A DNA stretch of 64,000 nucleotides from RGIG426 sp045639905. GTDB taxonomy: Bacteria > Bacillota > Clostridia > Oscillospirales > Acutalibacteraceae. Positions 1 to 7,421 of this stretch are shown here, one piece after another. Made by a program: the position numbers and the translations under genes. The stretch spans positions 1-64,000 of the forward strand of contig JAZUDZ010000050.1 in NCBI GenBank assembly GCA_045639905.1. Reading direction: 5' to 3'. Each line of letters starts with the position of its first letter. The first letter of the stretch is position 1. The notes under the pieces were generated by a model. That model was given only the letters and a program-made list of their open reading frames with translations. It had not been told where the DNA came from and did not search any database.

Positions 1-44
1 TATTGTTGCTTTTATATTCCATAAAAACATTATACTGTTATTTG

Positions 45-263
45 TCATCTATTGCAAGATGACAACTTCATTAACAGGTGAAATAAGACGTGCCTTATAT
101 CCCCACGTCTAAAGTCGGGGGCTTTACGGCACATTTGGTAAATATAATCACCGCTTGTGATTTCCTGAGAACCCGGCTGCTCTCCAATAGCCGAAAAAGC
201 AGAAGTCAATACAATTGCAAAAAGAATCAAAACAATCAACATCATAGAAAAATAGTTTTTCAT
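45..263 (-). pseudogene. 5' fragment of a secreted protein, truncated by an IS-like end
   Basis: An SD-like GGAAGG precedes the ATG at 263. The first 25 or so residues form a signal peptide (MKNYF followed by a Leu/Ile/Val-rich core). About 15 residues of mature protein follow, ending in ITSGDYIYQ, a phrase that resembles the start of BspA-type leucine-rich-repeat proteins (from memory, not searched). The frame then runs into the hairpin at 101-121 and ends in sequence with no protein-like character. I read this as the beginning of a secreted LRR-type gene cut off by insertion or rearrangement. The assignment to LRR proteins is weak; the presence of a signal peptide and the truncation are better supported. 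Confidence 0.45.
101..121. repeat. IS200/IS605-like imperfect hairpin (left)
   Basis: CCCC-acgtctaaagtc-GGGGG forms an imperfect bulged hairpin like the subterminal hairpins of IS200/IS605 elements. No transposase (TnpA/TnpB) is present here, so at most it is a remnant or a MITE-like end. Confidence 0.4.
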
Positions 264-307
264 ATTTGAGCCTTCCTTTCTCTTTATCTTAAAAATTCGG
301 CAGAATA

Positions 308-336
308 CTCCCACCTCTAAACGAAGTGAAGGTGGC
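308..336. repeat. IS200/IS605-like hairpin (right)
   Basis: CCACCT at 311-316 pairs with AGGTGG at 330-335 around a loop holding cgaagtga. On the minus strand it resembles the right end of clostridial IS605/TnpB elements. It directly replaces the last 15 codons of the truncated oadA fragment to its right, marking a recombination or insertion junction. Confidence 0.45.
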
Positions 337-475
337 GAGATGCAAAGAATTTCGGAGCAACCTGCGGGAACAAAGCGCAGCTAAGTACCTCTTCTTCGCA
401 AGTGGCAACATCTTTTGTCTCTTCGGTGTGTTTTTCGGGTTCAGACCTAAGAAAATCGGCAGGTAATAACCCCTT
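336..475 (-). pseudogene. oadA C-terminal fragment, copy 3 (truncated)
   Basis: This matches the 3' end of the intact oadA (2765-2890) and the fragment at 1498-1680 almost base for base, for example the shared stretch coding EETKDVATCEEDV. It lacks the last codons of oadA, which are replaced at about 336 by the IS-like hairpin. It shares with the 1498-1680 fragment the same divergent left part (ADFLRSEPE-like coding instead of ADLLEPELE), so both derive from one duplicated ancestor. No start codon or SD; not expected to be made as a protein. Confidence 0.85.
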
Positions 476-490
476 TAACAAACAAGCTAT

Positions 491-1354
491 TCATTTGTCT
501 TCCACAAGTTTAACACCCAAACGATCCTGCATACCGGCTAAGTAACGACGAAGGATTAAGCAGTCTTTCAAATCAACCTGTTTGTCTACGGTTACATCTG
601 CATTTTCGAAAACAAACGGAGCATCAAATCCTGCCACACACTTTCTCAAAGCAAGAACATCTTTTAGGTCAATGGCATCATCTCCGTTGACGTCACCGTA
701 TAGGGTCTCGATAACATCGGACATACTGGATTCATCAAGGGAAGACTCCACGGATATATCGTCAGACTCTTCCTCGGAAGAGTCTCCAGAAACATCTTCA
801 AACGATTCCGGCGGTGGTGGCCAATTGGGTTCAGGTGGCAAATAATAATTCCAATTAACTATAATCTTGCGTATGTAGGGGCTTTCGGCAATTTCAAGGA
901 TCTTTTTTTTAGGGAGGAAGAAACCGTTAAAGGTCGAATCGCCACGATAATCTGTCAAAAACCATATAATATCTAATTTCTCTAAAACATAGTGATTCCA
1001 TTCATCGTACTTCTTGCTTAAAGTGTATATACGATGTTTTGTCACCCTGTATAGCTTTCCCGCTTCTTGTTGAGTCCTTCCACCAAATATAGGGTTGCTA
1101 GGGTCAAAGTTTTGTAGATCAGCCTCACCGTATCCGATTTCTTCGATAATTTCTTTTTCGTAATAACTGTCCGGCTTATCAACCAAGGCCACCCACACAT
1201 GTATTGGTTCATTGTCGTTTTCTATGGCCTCAAGAAATTCCACATCCTGGTCACTTATAACTGGCCCATCATGACCCAATATGGAAATAGGAGCACAAAC
1301 TAACAAGCCAAAAACAACGAATCCCGTCAAACAAATAGAAAGAATTCTTTTCAT
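491..1354 (-). CDS. Secreted dockerin protein with I9-inhibitor-like domain (copy A)
   Basis: The protein has 287 residues: signal peptide (1-27), a globular domain (about 35-180), an acidic Ser/Glu/Asp linker (about 185-215) and a C-terminal dockerin with two F-hand repeats (DVNGDDAIDLKDV and DVTVDKQVDLKDC). The second repeat has Val-Asp-Lys where Asn-x-Asp is usual, so its calcium site may be weak. The globular domain (xVWVALVDKP, GGRTQQEA, KKKILEIAESPYI) recalls propeptide/I9-like domains seen fused to dockerins in clostridia; this is a family resemblance, not proof. I chose the ATG at 1354 (AAGGAGAGAAGG upstream, MKRILSIC signal peptide) over an upstream TTG. It is one of two tandem copies and ends a few residues later than its twin (KLVEDK extension). 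Confidence 0.85.
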   Translation of the reverse strand: MKRILSICLTGFVVFGLLVCAPISILGHDGPVISDQDVEFLEAIENDNEPIHVWVALVDKPDSYYEKEIIEEIGYGEADLQNFDPSNPIFGGRTQQEAGKLYRVTKHRIYTLSKKYDEWNHYVLEKLDIIWFLTDYRGDSTFNGFFLPKKKILEIAESPYIRKIIVNWNYYLPPEPNWPPPPESFEDVSGDSSEEESDDISVESSLDESSMSDVIETLYGDVNGDDAIDLKDVLALRKCVAGFDAPFVFENADVTVDKQVDLKDCLILRRYLAGMQDRLGVKLVEDK

Positions 1355-1398
1355 AAAGTTACCTTCTCTCCTTGTCAAGCATTCTCTTTCGTATTTTT

Positions 1399-1427
1399 AC
1401 TATACAATAAGCAATACAAAATGTCAA
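1399..1427 (-). promoter_or_regulatory. Sigma-70 promoter of dockerin copy A
   Basis: On the minus strand TTGACA (1422-1427), a 17-bp spacer and TATAGT (1399-1404). Placed about 45 bp before the start codon and duplicated with the repeat. Confidence 0.75.
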
Positions 1428-1436
1428 TATTTTTGC

Positions 1437-1487
1437 AAAAAACCAACACCCTCGGAATTTGGACCACTCCAAAATTCCGAGGGTGTT
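1437..1487 (-). terminator. Duplicated oadA terminator
   Basis: Arms AACACCCTCGGAATTT and its complement flank a 10-12 nt loop, followed on the minus strand by a T run. It is a copy of the terminator at 2648-2700. Confidence 0.8.
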
Positions 1488-1497
1488 AAATCTTTTA

Positions 1498-1680
1498 TTA
1501 CATTCCGAGGTCTTCCACTTTCAGAACGCGGTCACCCGGTTCCTGGTTGCGAGAAGCAAAGAATTTCGGAGCAACCTGCGGGAACAAAGCACAGCTAAGT
1601 ACATCTTCTTCGCAAGTGGCAACATCTTTTGTCTCTTCGGTATGTTTTTCGGGTTCAGACCTAAGAAAATCGGCAGGTAA
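1498..1680 (-). pseudogene. oadA C-terminal fragment, copy 2
   Basis: About 58 codons match the end of intact oadA, including the final VLKVEDLGM and stop. Changes relative to oadA include SEPEKH for PELEKY and QEPGDR for QEPVDR. No start signal is seen; it follows dockerin copy B after about 40 bp. It is a by-product of the tandem duplication whose breakpoint lies inside oadA near a CCTGC microhomology. Confidence 0.9.
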
Positions 1681-1722
1681 TAACCCCCTTAACAAACAAA
1701 CTATTCATTTGTCTTCCACGAG

Positions 1723-2565
1723 TTAAACACCCAAACGATCCTGCATACCGGCTAAGTAACGACGAAGGATTAAGCAGTCTTTTAGATCAACCTGTTCGTC
1801 TGCGGTTACATCTGCATTTTCGAAAACAAACGGAGCATCAAATCCTGCCACACACTTTCTCAAAGCAAGAACATCTTTTAGGTCAATGGAATTATCTCCA
1901 TTGACGTCACCGTATAGGGCCTCGGTAACATCGGACATGCTGGATTCGTCAAAGGAAGACTCCACGGATACATCGTCAAAATCTTCCTCGGAAGAGTCTC
2001 CAGGAACATCTTCAAACGATTCCGGCGGTGGCCAATTGGGTTCAGGTGGCAAATAATACTCCCAACATATTTCAATCAAGTGTATGTAGGGACTTCCCGC
2101 AATTTCAAGAATCTTCTTCTTCGGCATAATTAAGACTGCGTGCTTCTGATCGGCACGATAATCCCTCAAATACCATATAATATCTAATTTCTCTAAAACA
2201 TAGTGATTCCATTCATCATAATTTTTGCTTAATGTGTATATACGGTTCTTTGTTACTCTGTAAAGCTTTTCCGCTTCTTGTTGAGTCCTTCCACCAAATA
2301 TAGGGTTGCTGGGGTCAAAGTTTTGTAGATCAGCCTCGCCGTATCCGATTTCTTCAATAATTTCTTTTTCGTAATAACTGTCCGGCTTGTCAACCCAGAT
2401 TACCCAAACATAAACAAGTGCATCGTCGTCTTCTACGGCCTCAAGAAATTCCAAATCCCGGTCACTTATAACTGGCCCAACATGACCCAATATGGAAATA
2501 GGAGCACAAACTAACAAGCCAAAAACAACGAATCCCGTCAAACAAATAGAAAGAATTCTTTTCAT
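1723..2565 (-). CDS. Secreted dockerin protein with I9-inhibitor-like domain (copy B)
   Basis: The protein has 280 residues and the same plan as its tandem twin: signal peptide, about 150-residue domain, acidic linker, two-repeat C-terminal dockerin (DVNGDNSIDLKDV and DVTADEQVDLKDC). It stops at GV-TAA, shortly before the twin's end. Differences from copy A cluster in patches: DALVYVWVIW versus NEPIHVWVAL, DQKHAVLIM versus DSTFNGFFL, LIEICWEYY versus KIIVNWNYY. Such clustering on otherwise conserved scaffolds fits diversification of a binding surface (inference). It lies 145 bp downstream of oadA behind its own promoter and after the oadA terminator, so it is likely transcribed separately. 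Confidence 0.85.
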   Translation of the reverse strand: MKRILSICLTGFVVFGLLVCAPISILGHVGPVISDRDLEFLEAVEDDDALVYVWVIWVDKPDSYYEKEIIEEIGYGEADLQNFDPSNPIFGGRTQQEAEKLYRVTKNRIYTLSKNYDEWNHYVLEKLDIIWYLRDYRADQKHAVLIMPKKKILEIAGSPYIHLIEICWEYYLPPEPNWPPPESFEDVPGDSSEEDFDDVSVESSFDESSMSDVTEALYGDVNGDNSIDLKDVLALRKCVAGFDAPFVFENADVTADEQVDLKDCLILRRYLAGMQDRLGV

Positions 2566-2609
2566 AAAGTTACCTTCTCTCCTTGTTAAGCATTCTCTTT
2601 CGTATTATT

Positions 2610-2638
2610 ACTATACAACGAGCAATACAAAATGTCAA
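2610..2638 (-). promoter_or_regulatory. Sigma-70 promoter of dockerin copy B
   Basis: TTGACA (2633-2638), 17 bp, TATAGT (2610-2615) on the minus strand, same as in the other repeat unit. Confidence 0.75.
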
Positions 2639-2647
2639 TATTTTTGC

Positions 2648-2700
2648 AAAAAAAATCAACACCCTCGGAATTTGGACCACTCCAAAATTCCGAGGGTGTT
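2648..2700 (-). terminator. Terminator of the oad operon
   Basis: A perfect 16-bp stem (AACACCCTCGGAATTT and complement) with a short loop, followed by eight T on the minus strand, just after the oadA stop. Confidence 0.9.
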
Positions 2701-2710
2701 AAATCTTTTG

Positions 2711-4105
2711 TTACATTCCGAGGTCTTCCACTTTCAGAACGCGGTCAACCGGTTCCTGGTTGCGAGAAGCAAAGAATTTCGGAGCAACCTGCGGGAACAA
2801 AGCGTAGCTAAGTACATCTTCTTCGCAAGTGGCAACATCTTTGGTCTCTTCGGTGTATTTTTCGAGTTCCGGCTCGAGAAGATCAGCAGGACGGCATTCA
2901 ATAACTTCGTCGTCACCAATCGCCTTTTTGCGAACTTCCTCATTAACCTCACCCGGAAGACGTCCGTATTCACCGCGAAGCAAACCTTTGGACTCTTTGG
3001 TGACCATTTTGTAGCGTTCTCCAGAGAGGACGTTCAAAACAGCCTGGGTACCGACAATCTGGGAAGTCGGGGTAACCAGCGGAGGATAACCGAAGTCTTT
3101 ACGAACACGCGGCACTTCGGCGAGCACTTCGTAATATTTATCTTCGGCATTTGCCTCTTTCAGTTGGTTCAAAAGGTTGGAAAGCATTCCACCCGGAACC
3201 TGATACAACAAGGTATTCGGGTCGGTATTCAGCACTTTCGGGTTGAGAACGCCCTCTTCTTTAAGACGGGTGGCAACCTTACGGAAGTGCGTGGCAGCCT
3301 CATTGAGTTTGCCGAGATCCAAACCGGTATCACGATCGGTGCCCTGCAAGGTGGCAACGATGGACTCGGTTGCCGGCTGAGAAGTACCACCGGCCAACGG
3401 AGACAAAGCGGTATCGATAATATCAACACCGGCTTCGCAGGCCTTCAAATAAACCATGGCACCGGTACCGGTTGTATTGTGAGTGTGCAGATGAATCGGC
3501 ACATCCACGTTGGCTTTCAACTTGGAAATCAGAGAGTAAGCATCATACGGAAGAAGCAAGTTTGCCATATCCTTAATGCAGATAACGTCCGCACCCATTT
3601 CCTGGAGCTGAACAGCCAGTTTCACGAAGTAGTCTTCGCTGTGAACCGGGCTCTGCGTATAGCTGAAGGCAGCCTCGCAAATACCACCGTATTCTTTAAC
3701 CGCTTTCATGGAACGTTCCATGTTGCGGGGGTCATTCAAGGCGTCGAAAATACGAACGACATCCACACCGTTTTGAATGGATTTCTCAACAAATTTGTCA
3801 ACAACATCATCGGCGTAATGCTTGTAACCGAGGAGGTTCTGACCACGGAGAAGCATCTGCAGCTTGGTGTTCGGCATAGCCGCTTTCAAAGCACGAAGTC
3901 TCTCCCACGGATCTTCATTCAAGAAACGCATGCAGGAGTCAAAGGTAGCTCCGCCCCAGCACTCAAGAGACCAAAATCCGATGCTGTCCAAAATTTCACA
4001 AGCCGGCAGCATATCTTCCAGACGCATACGGGTAGCAGCCTGGGACTGATGAGCATCACGGAGGATGGTATCAGTAATCTGTAAGGGTTTTTTCAAATCA
4101 GCCAT
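2711..4105 (-). CDS. oadA: Oxaloacetate decarboxylase alpha subunit (carboxyltransferase)
   Basis: The 464-residue protein transfers the carboxyl group of oxaloacetate to biotin, giving pyruvate. It has the DRE-TIM barrel of the pyruvate carboxylase 5S family: DTILRDAHQS at 12-21 (metal and substrate), IKDMAN with the carbamylated Lys at about 178, and the metal ligands HLHTHN at 205-210. It ends without the biotinyl domain present in many OadA proteins; biotin is on a separate small subunit encoded two genes upstream. It is the last gene of oadG-BCCP-oadB-oadA with 15 bp to oadB. Its 3' end was copied into the tandem repeats downstream. Confidence 0.95.
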   Translation of the reverse strand: MADLKKPLQITDTILRDAHQSQAATRMRLEDMLPACEILDSIGFWSLECWGGATFDSCMRFLNEDPWERLRALKAAMPNTKLQMLLRGQNLLGYKHYADDVVDKFVEKSIQNGVDVVRIFDALNDPRNMERSMKAVKEYGGICEAAFSYTQSPVHSEDYFVKLAVQLQEMGADVICIKDMANLLLPYDAYSLISKLKANVDVPIHLHTHNTTGTGAMVYLKACEAGVDIIDTALSPLAGGTSQPATESIVATLQGTDRDTGLDLGKLNEAATHFRKVATRLKEEGVLNPKVLNTDPNTLLYQVPGGMLSNLLNQLKEANAEDKYYEVLAEVPRVRKDFGYPPLVTPTSQIVGTQAVLNVLSGERYKMVTKESKGLLRGEYGRLPGEVNEEVRKKAIGDDEVIECRPADLLEPELEKYTEETKDVATCEEDVLSYALFPQVAPKFFASRNQEPVDRVLKVEDLGM

Positions 4106-4120
4106 GTTCCGGTACCTCCC

Positions 4121-5584
4121 TTAACCAAACAATGCAATAAGCACACCGGCAGCGATAGCGGAACCGATAACGCCGGCCACGTTCGGGCCCATAGCGTGCA
4201 TCAGCAAGAAGTTGCCGGGGTTGTATTTCTGACCAACCTTCTGGGAAACACGGGCTGCCATCGGAACGGCAGAAACACCGGCGGAACCAATGAGCGGATT
4301 GATCTTTTCTTTGAGGAACAAGTTCATAAACTTGGCAAGCAAGACACCACCGGCCGTACCGAAGCTGAAGGCGATGATACCGAGGCACAAGATTCCCAAC
4401 GTTTTGAGGTTGAGGAAGGTGGCGGCGGTAGCGGTAGCACCGACAGAGATACCGAGGAAGATGGTAACAATGTTCATGAGTTCATTCTGAACGGTCTTGC
4501 TCAAGCGTTCGGTAACACCACATTCACGGAGAAGGTTACCGAGCATCAAGGAACCAACCAGCGGAGCGGCGGACGGGACGAGCATGGCAACGAAGATGGT
4601 AACGACAAACGGGAAAATGATTTTCTCGGTCTTGGACACTTCGCGCAAAGGTTTCATCATAATCTGACGCTCTTTGTTGGTGGTCAAGAGTTTCATAATC
4701 GGCGGCTGGATAACCGGGACGAGAGCCATGTAGGAATACGCGGCAACGGCAATCGGGCCAAGCAGATCCGGGGCCAATTTAGAAGTAACATAGATAGCGG
4801 TCGGGCCGTCGGCACCACCGATAATACCGATGGAGGAAGCCTGTTCCGGAGTGAAGTGCAGGAAACCGGCGCCCACATAAGTCATAAAGATACCCAGCTG
4901 AGCGGCAGCACCGAGCAGCAAACTCTTCGGATTGGCAATGAGCGGACCGAAGTCGGTCATGGCACCAACACCAATAAAGATGAGGCACGGATACAAACCG
5001 AGTTTTACGCCAAGATACAAATAGTCGATTAAACCGGGGGTGACGGAATAAATATCCGTCGCGAAGACCTGACCATTAAGCATAAGCTGGCCGGCTTCAA
5101 CAAGAAAACCACTGTATTCAACAGCAATCGGAGCGCTGGAGGCAACCATTTTGCCGGCAATATCTACCACTTCACCGGCTGCGGTGATAAAGGCAGCATC
5201 GCTCGGAAGAGTTCCGACAACGTGACCGATGAGAACGTTACCGGAGTAAACGGCGCCATCGGCAATGCTGAAGATCTGGGTTGCGGCATCATAACCGGAT
5301 GCGGTCCACAGGACCATCTTATCGGAGTCAAAGATATTGCCTCCGGCGAACAAATCCCAGTGAACATGTCCACCCGCAAACAGCATTTCGTGGAACATTT
5401 CGGCACCGGGCAGGTTCGTAAGCAACATGCCGAATGCAATCGGCAACAAGAGCAACGGCTCAAATTGTTTAACGATTGCCAAATAAGCCAAGAAACAGGC
5501 AACGGCAATCATAACCAGCTGTAACCAGTTTTGTGAAATCATGGAGAAGCCGGTCTGTTTTAAAAAGTTCAGTATAGCTTCCAT
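4121..5584 (-). CDS. oadB: Na+-translocating decarboxylase beta subunit
   Basis: A multi-spanning membrane protein of 487 residues that decarboxylates carboxybiotin and pumps Na+. Diagnostic stretches are GVGAMTDFGPLIANP, SIGIIGGADGPTAIY (Asp-containing Na+ site) and VSAVPMAARVSQ near the end. It is about 100 residues longer than the compact OadB form: an extra hydrophilic segment (about residues 65-170, with AGGHVHWDLFAGG and a Gly/Ala/Val-rich stretch) sits between the first hydrophobic segments and the LGVKLGLYP core. By position it would lie outside or between helices; its role is unknown to me. Confidence 0.95.
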   Translation of the reverse strand: MEAILNFLKQTGFSMISQNWLQLVMIAVACFLAYLAIVKQFEPLLLLPIAFGMLLTNLPGAEMFHEMLFAGGHVHWDLFAGGNIFDSDKMVLWTASGYDAATQIFSIADGAVYSGNVLIGHVVGTLPSDAAFITAAGEVVDIAGKMVASSAPIAVEYSGFLVEAGQLMLNGQVFATDIYSVTPGLIDYLYLGVKLGLYPCLIFIGVGAMTDFGPLIANPKSLLLGAAAQLGIFMTYVGAGFLHFTPEQASSIGIIGGADGPTAIYVTSKLAPDLLGPIAVAAYSYMALVPVIQPPIMKLLTTNKERQIMMKPLREVSKTEKIIFPFVVTIFVAMLVPSAAPLVGSLMLGNLLRECGVTERLSKTVQNELMNIVTIFLGISVGATATAATFLNLKTLGILCLGIIAFSFGTAGGVLLAKFMNLFLKEKINPLIGSAGVSAVPMAARVSQKVGQKYNPGNFLLMHAMGPNVAGVIGSAIAAGVLIALFG

Positions 5585-5602
5585 CAGACAAACCTCTCTT
5601 TA

Positions 5603-5962
5603 TCAGCCAATCGTGCAAAGCAGAGCGCCGGTATCAACCGTCTGTCCTTTGGTAACGGTAACACTGGTCAAAGTACCGTCGCAGGGGCACATAATTTCAT
5701 TTTCCATTTTCATAGCTTCGAGAATCATCAGGACATCACCTTTTTTGACGGCATCACCGGCAGCAAAGTTGACGGCCAGGATGTTGCCCGGCATCGGAGC
5801 ATTAATCTGCTCACCGGCACCGGCAGCAACCGGAGCGGCAGCCGGGGCGGCAGGAGCGGCAGGAGCAGCGGCGGCAACCGGTTCGCCGGCTTCGCCCAAA
5901 GCTTCAATCATAACTTCATAGTCAGTACCATTGACGTTGACACGATATTTTTTCATGTTCAT
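5603..5962 (-). CDS. Biotin carboxyl carrier subunit of the decarboxylase
   Basis: A 119-residue biotinyl protein. A short N-terminal region (1-28) is followed by an Ala/Pro-rich swinging linker (29-50) and a biotinyl-lipoyl domain (51-119) with the biotinylation motif EAMKMEN, Lys85. It carries CO2 from the alpha to the beta subunit. The layout is that of the gamma/delta subunits of glutaconyl-CoA or methylmalonyl-CoA decarboxylases, but the OadA-type alpha subunit beside it points to oxaloacetate. It lies 18 bp upstream of oadB in the same operon. Confidence 0.93.
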   Translation of the reverse strand: MNMKKYRVNVNGTDYEVMIEALGEAGEPVAAAAPAAPAAPAAAPVAAGAGEQINAPMPGNILAVNFAAGDAVKKGDVLMILEAMKMENEIMCPCDGTLTSVTVTKGQTVDTGALLCTIG

Positions 5963-5985
5963 ATCCTCTTTTCTTTTAATTTACG

Positions 5986-6315
5986 TTATTTGACAATTTT
6001 CTTAATGGAGTGAATGCGAATAGACGAAACGTCTGTTCCAAGTTCCTCCGCCAAAGCAGACGAAACGGCGGCAACAAATTCTCCGCGGTTCGGAATCTCG
6101 CAAGGTACAGTCGTGTAACTTGCAACCGGAGCCTTCTCTGCTTTGATAACAGAAGGACCCGTCGCTTGCTTTTTACCAAATGCACGGCAAATCAGGCCGG
6201 TGATCGTGCACAAAATAATAATGCTGATCAAGCCAACAAAAACCGTGCAAATGCCCAACAACACAACAAACAGATTGGAATATTGTGCCGTTGCAGCAGC
6301 CAAAATAGGACTCAT
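5986..6315 (-). CDS. oadG: OadG-like small membrane subunit
   Basis: A 109-residue protein with one N-terminal transmembrane helix (about 16-45, VLLGICTVFVGLISIIILC) and a soluble tail. OadG proteins assemble the decarboxylase complex at the membrane and bind Zn. It is the first gene of the operon. An AAAGGAGG site precedes the ATG by 8 nt. The tail ends EELGTDVSSIRIHSIKKI, which resembles the region found in clostridial OadG/sodium pump subunits. Confidence 0.8.
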   Translation of the reverse strand: MSPILAAATAQYSNLFVVLLGICTVFVGLISIIILCTITGLICRAFGKKQATGPSVIKAEKAPVASYTTVPCEIPNRGEFVAAVSSALAEELGTDVSSIRIHSIKKIVK

Positions 6316-6357
6316 GGTTTAACCTCCTTTTGAAAATCACATTTTCAGACAGATTAA

Positions 6358-6386
6358 ATTATATATTTTTTAATATATATGGTCAA
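6358..6386 (-). promoter_or_regulatory. Promoter of the oad operon
   Basis: TTGACC (6381-6386), 17 bp of A/T, TATAAT (6358-6363) on the minus strand, 43 bp before the oadG start. Confidence 0.75.
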
Positions 6387-6456
6387 CAGATGCCCCTTGT
6401 ATTACGGGCAATAAATGTTCAATTTTCGGCAATTTGCCTTTTTGTGCAAACTTGCC

Positions 6457-7368
6457 TCACGAATACGGTCGGAAGCACAAATCCAAATCCACGATTCCGT
6501 CAATGCCAAACAAACCGCCGTCGATGGAATATTGCCACATGCGGGCATCATAATAATAGTCCAGCGTATCTCTTGGATACGAAATCCATGAATCGTACTC
6601 GGACAGTTCTCCCATATCATACTGATAGTATGCAAGGGATTTGTAGAAATACAGCATCGGCGTATACCCGCCCTGCCGTATCGTATCGCAAAACGCCTTT
6701 GCACAGGATGTCAAATCAATCGCATGAATATTATGCGTACGAGAGGTTTGTTCTTTCACATGTTCCCAGTCAAAAGCCACCGGGTATGTCAAGCTCTCCC
6801 CATCCAGCAGGTTCAGTACAAATTCCGCTTCCTCCCGTGCTTCCGCAGGCGTAATGGCCTGGGAGTAGAAATAAACACCTACGTCCAGCCCTGCCGCTTT
6901 GGCCCCGGACAGATTGGCCCGAAACGCCGTATCTTCCACGAGATTACCGGTTTCGTATCCTCTTCGGCCTATCCGAATCATCGCGAAATCCATTCCCTGA
7001 TTGGCAACGGCTTTCCAGTCAATGTCTCCCTGAAACTCCGAAACATCAATCCCCTGAGCCGCCTCATTCACGCCATCATTATAGGCATAAAAACCATCTT
7101 CCATTGTCAGGAATTCCTTGGAAAAGGTGCTTTTTGGGGCCGGATCATCCTTTTCAAACCACAATTCTCCGAAATCATAATCCTCCACACGAACCTGGTT
7201 TGCATGCGGATCCACCGACTCCTGCACTTCCGGCTTTGTTCCCCTTTCTCCTCGCAAAGAGAGCAGTTTGCAAATAATCACAACGAGCAATACAACCATC
7301 AGAAGAACATTGAATGCCGTTATGCCGACAAACAATCGCTTGGCGGTTTTGTCTTTTCTTCTGTTCAT
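6457..7368 (-). CDS. Membrane-anchored GH25 lysozyme
   Basis: Predicted muramidase of 303 residues. An N-terminal cytoplasmic RRKDK stretch and a single transmembrane helix (about 12-37) are followed by a linker and a glycoside hydrolase family 25 domain (about 103-303). Catalytic motifs are visible: GIDVSEFQG (Asp at 108) and VAFDWEH (Asp200/Glu202 region). It probably acts on peptidoglycan while tethered to the outer membrane face. Start chosen at the ATG at 7368 because AAAGGAGAG lies 6-8 nt upstream. The queH terminator sits immediately upstream of this SD, so it is expressed on its own or by read-through. Confidence 0.92.
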   Translation of the reverse strand: MNRRKDKTAKRLFVGITAFNVLLMVVLLVVIICKLLSLRGERGTKPEVQESVDPHANQVRVEDYDFGELWFEKDDPAPKSTFSKEFLTMEDGFYAYNDGVNEAAQGIDVSEFQGDIDWKAVANQGMDFAMIRIGRRGYETGNLVEDTAFRANLSGAKAAGLDVGVYFYSQAITPAEAREEAEFVLNLLDGESLTYPVAFDWEHVKEQTSRTHNIHAIDLTSCAKAFCDTIRQGGYTPMLYFYKSLAYYQYDMGELSEYDSWISYPRDTLDYYYDARMWQYSIDGGLFGIDGIVDLDLCFRPYS

Positions 7369-7383
7369 TTGCTCTCTCCTTTC

Positions 7384-7415
7384 AAAAAAAGAACGGCAGC
7401 ACACATCGGCTGCCG
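7384..7415 (-). terminator. Terminator after queH
   Basis: Stem CGGCAG...CTGCCG with seven T on the minus strand, directly followed by the GH25 SD. Confidence 0.8.
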
Positions 7416-7421
7416 CATAGT

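Larger units (their letters stand above)
335..1443 (-). repeat. Tandem repeat unit, distal copy
   Basis: This stretch repeats 1548-2656 at a period of about 1,213 bp: oadA 3' fragment, dockerin gene, promoter. Its left end is cut by the IS-like hairpin, so it is incomplete. Confidence 0.9.
1444..2656 (-). repeat. Tandem repeat unit, proximal copy (1,213 bp)
   Basis: The unit contains a terminator copy, an oadA C-terminal fragment, a complete dockerin gene and its promoter. The same 5'-CAACACCCTCGG start occurs at 1444 and 2657, giving the 1,213-bp period. The coding part of the dockerin gene has diverged in patches, while signal peptide and dockerin stayed nearly identical. Confidence 0.9.

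Noticed and set aside
1498..1695. The 65-codon frame as a real small gene
   Set aside because: It is the oadA C-terminus copied by duplication, without start signals.
2492..4084. A 530-codon open frame antisense to oadA and the dockerin start
   Set aside because: Runs across the terminator and promoter of the other strand; oadA is unambiguous.
6387..6456. Terminator after the GH25 gene
   Set aside because: Only short imperfect stems are visible; not strong enough to call.
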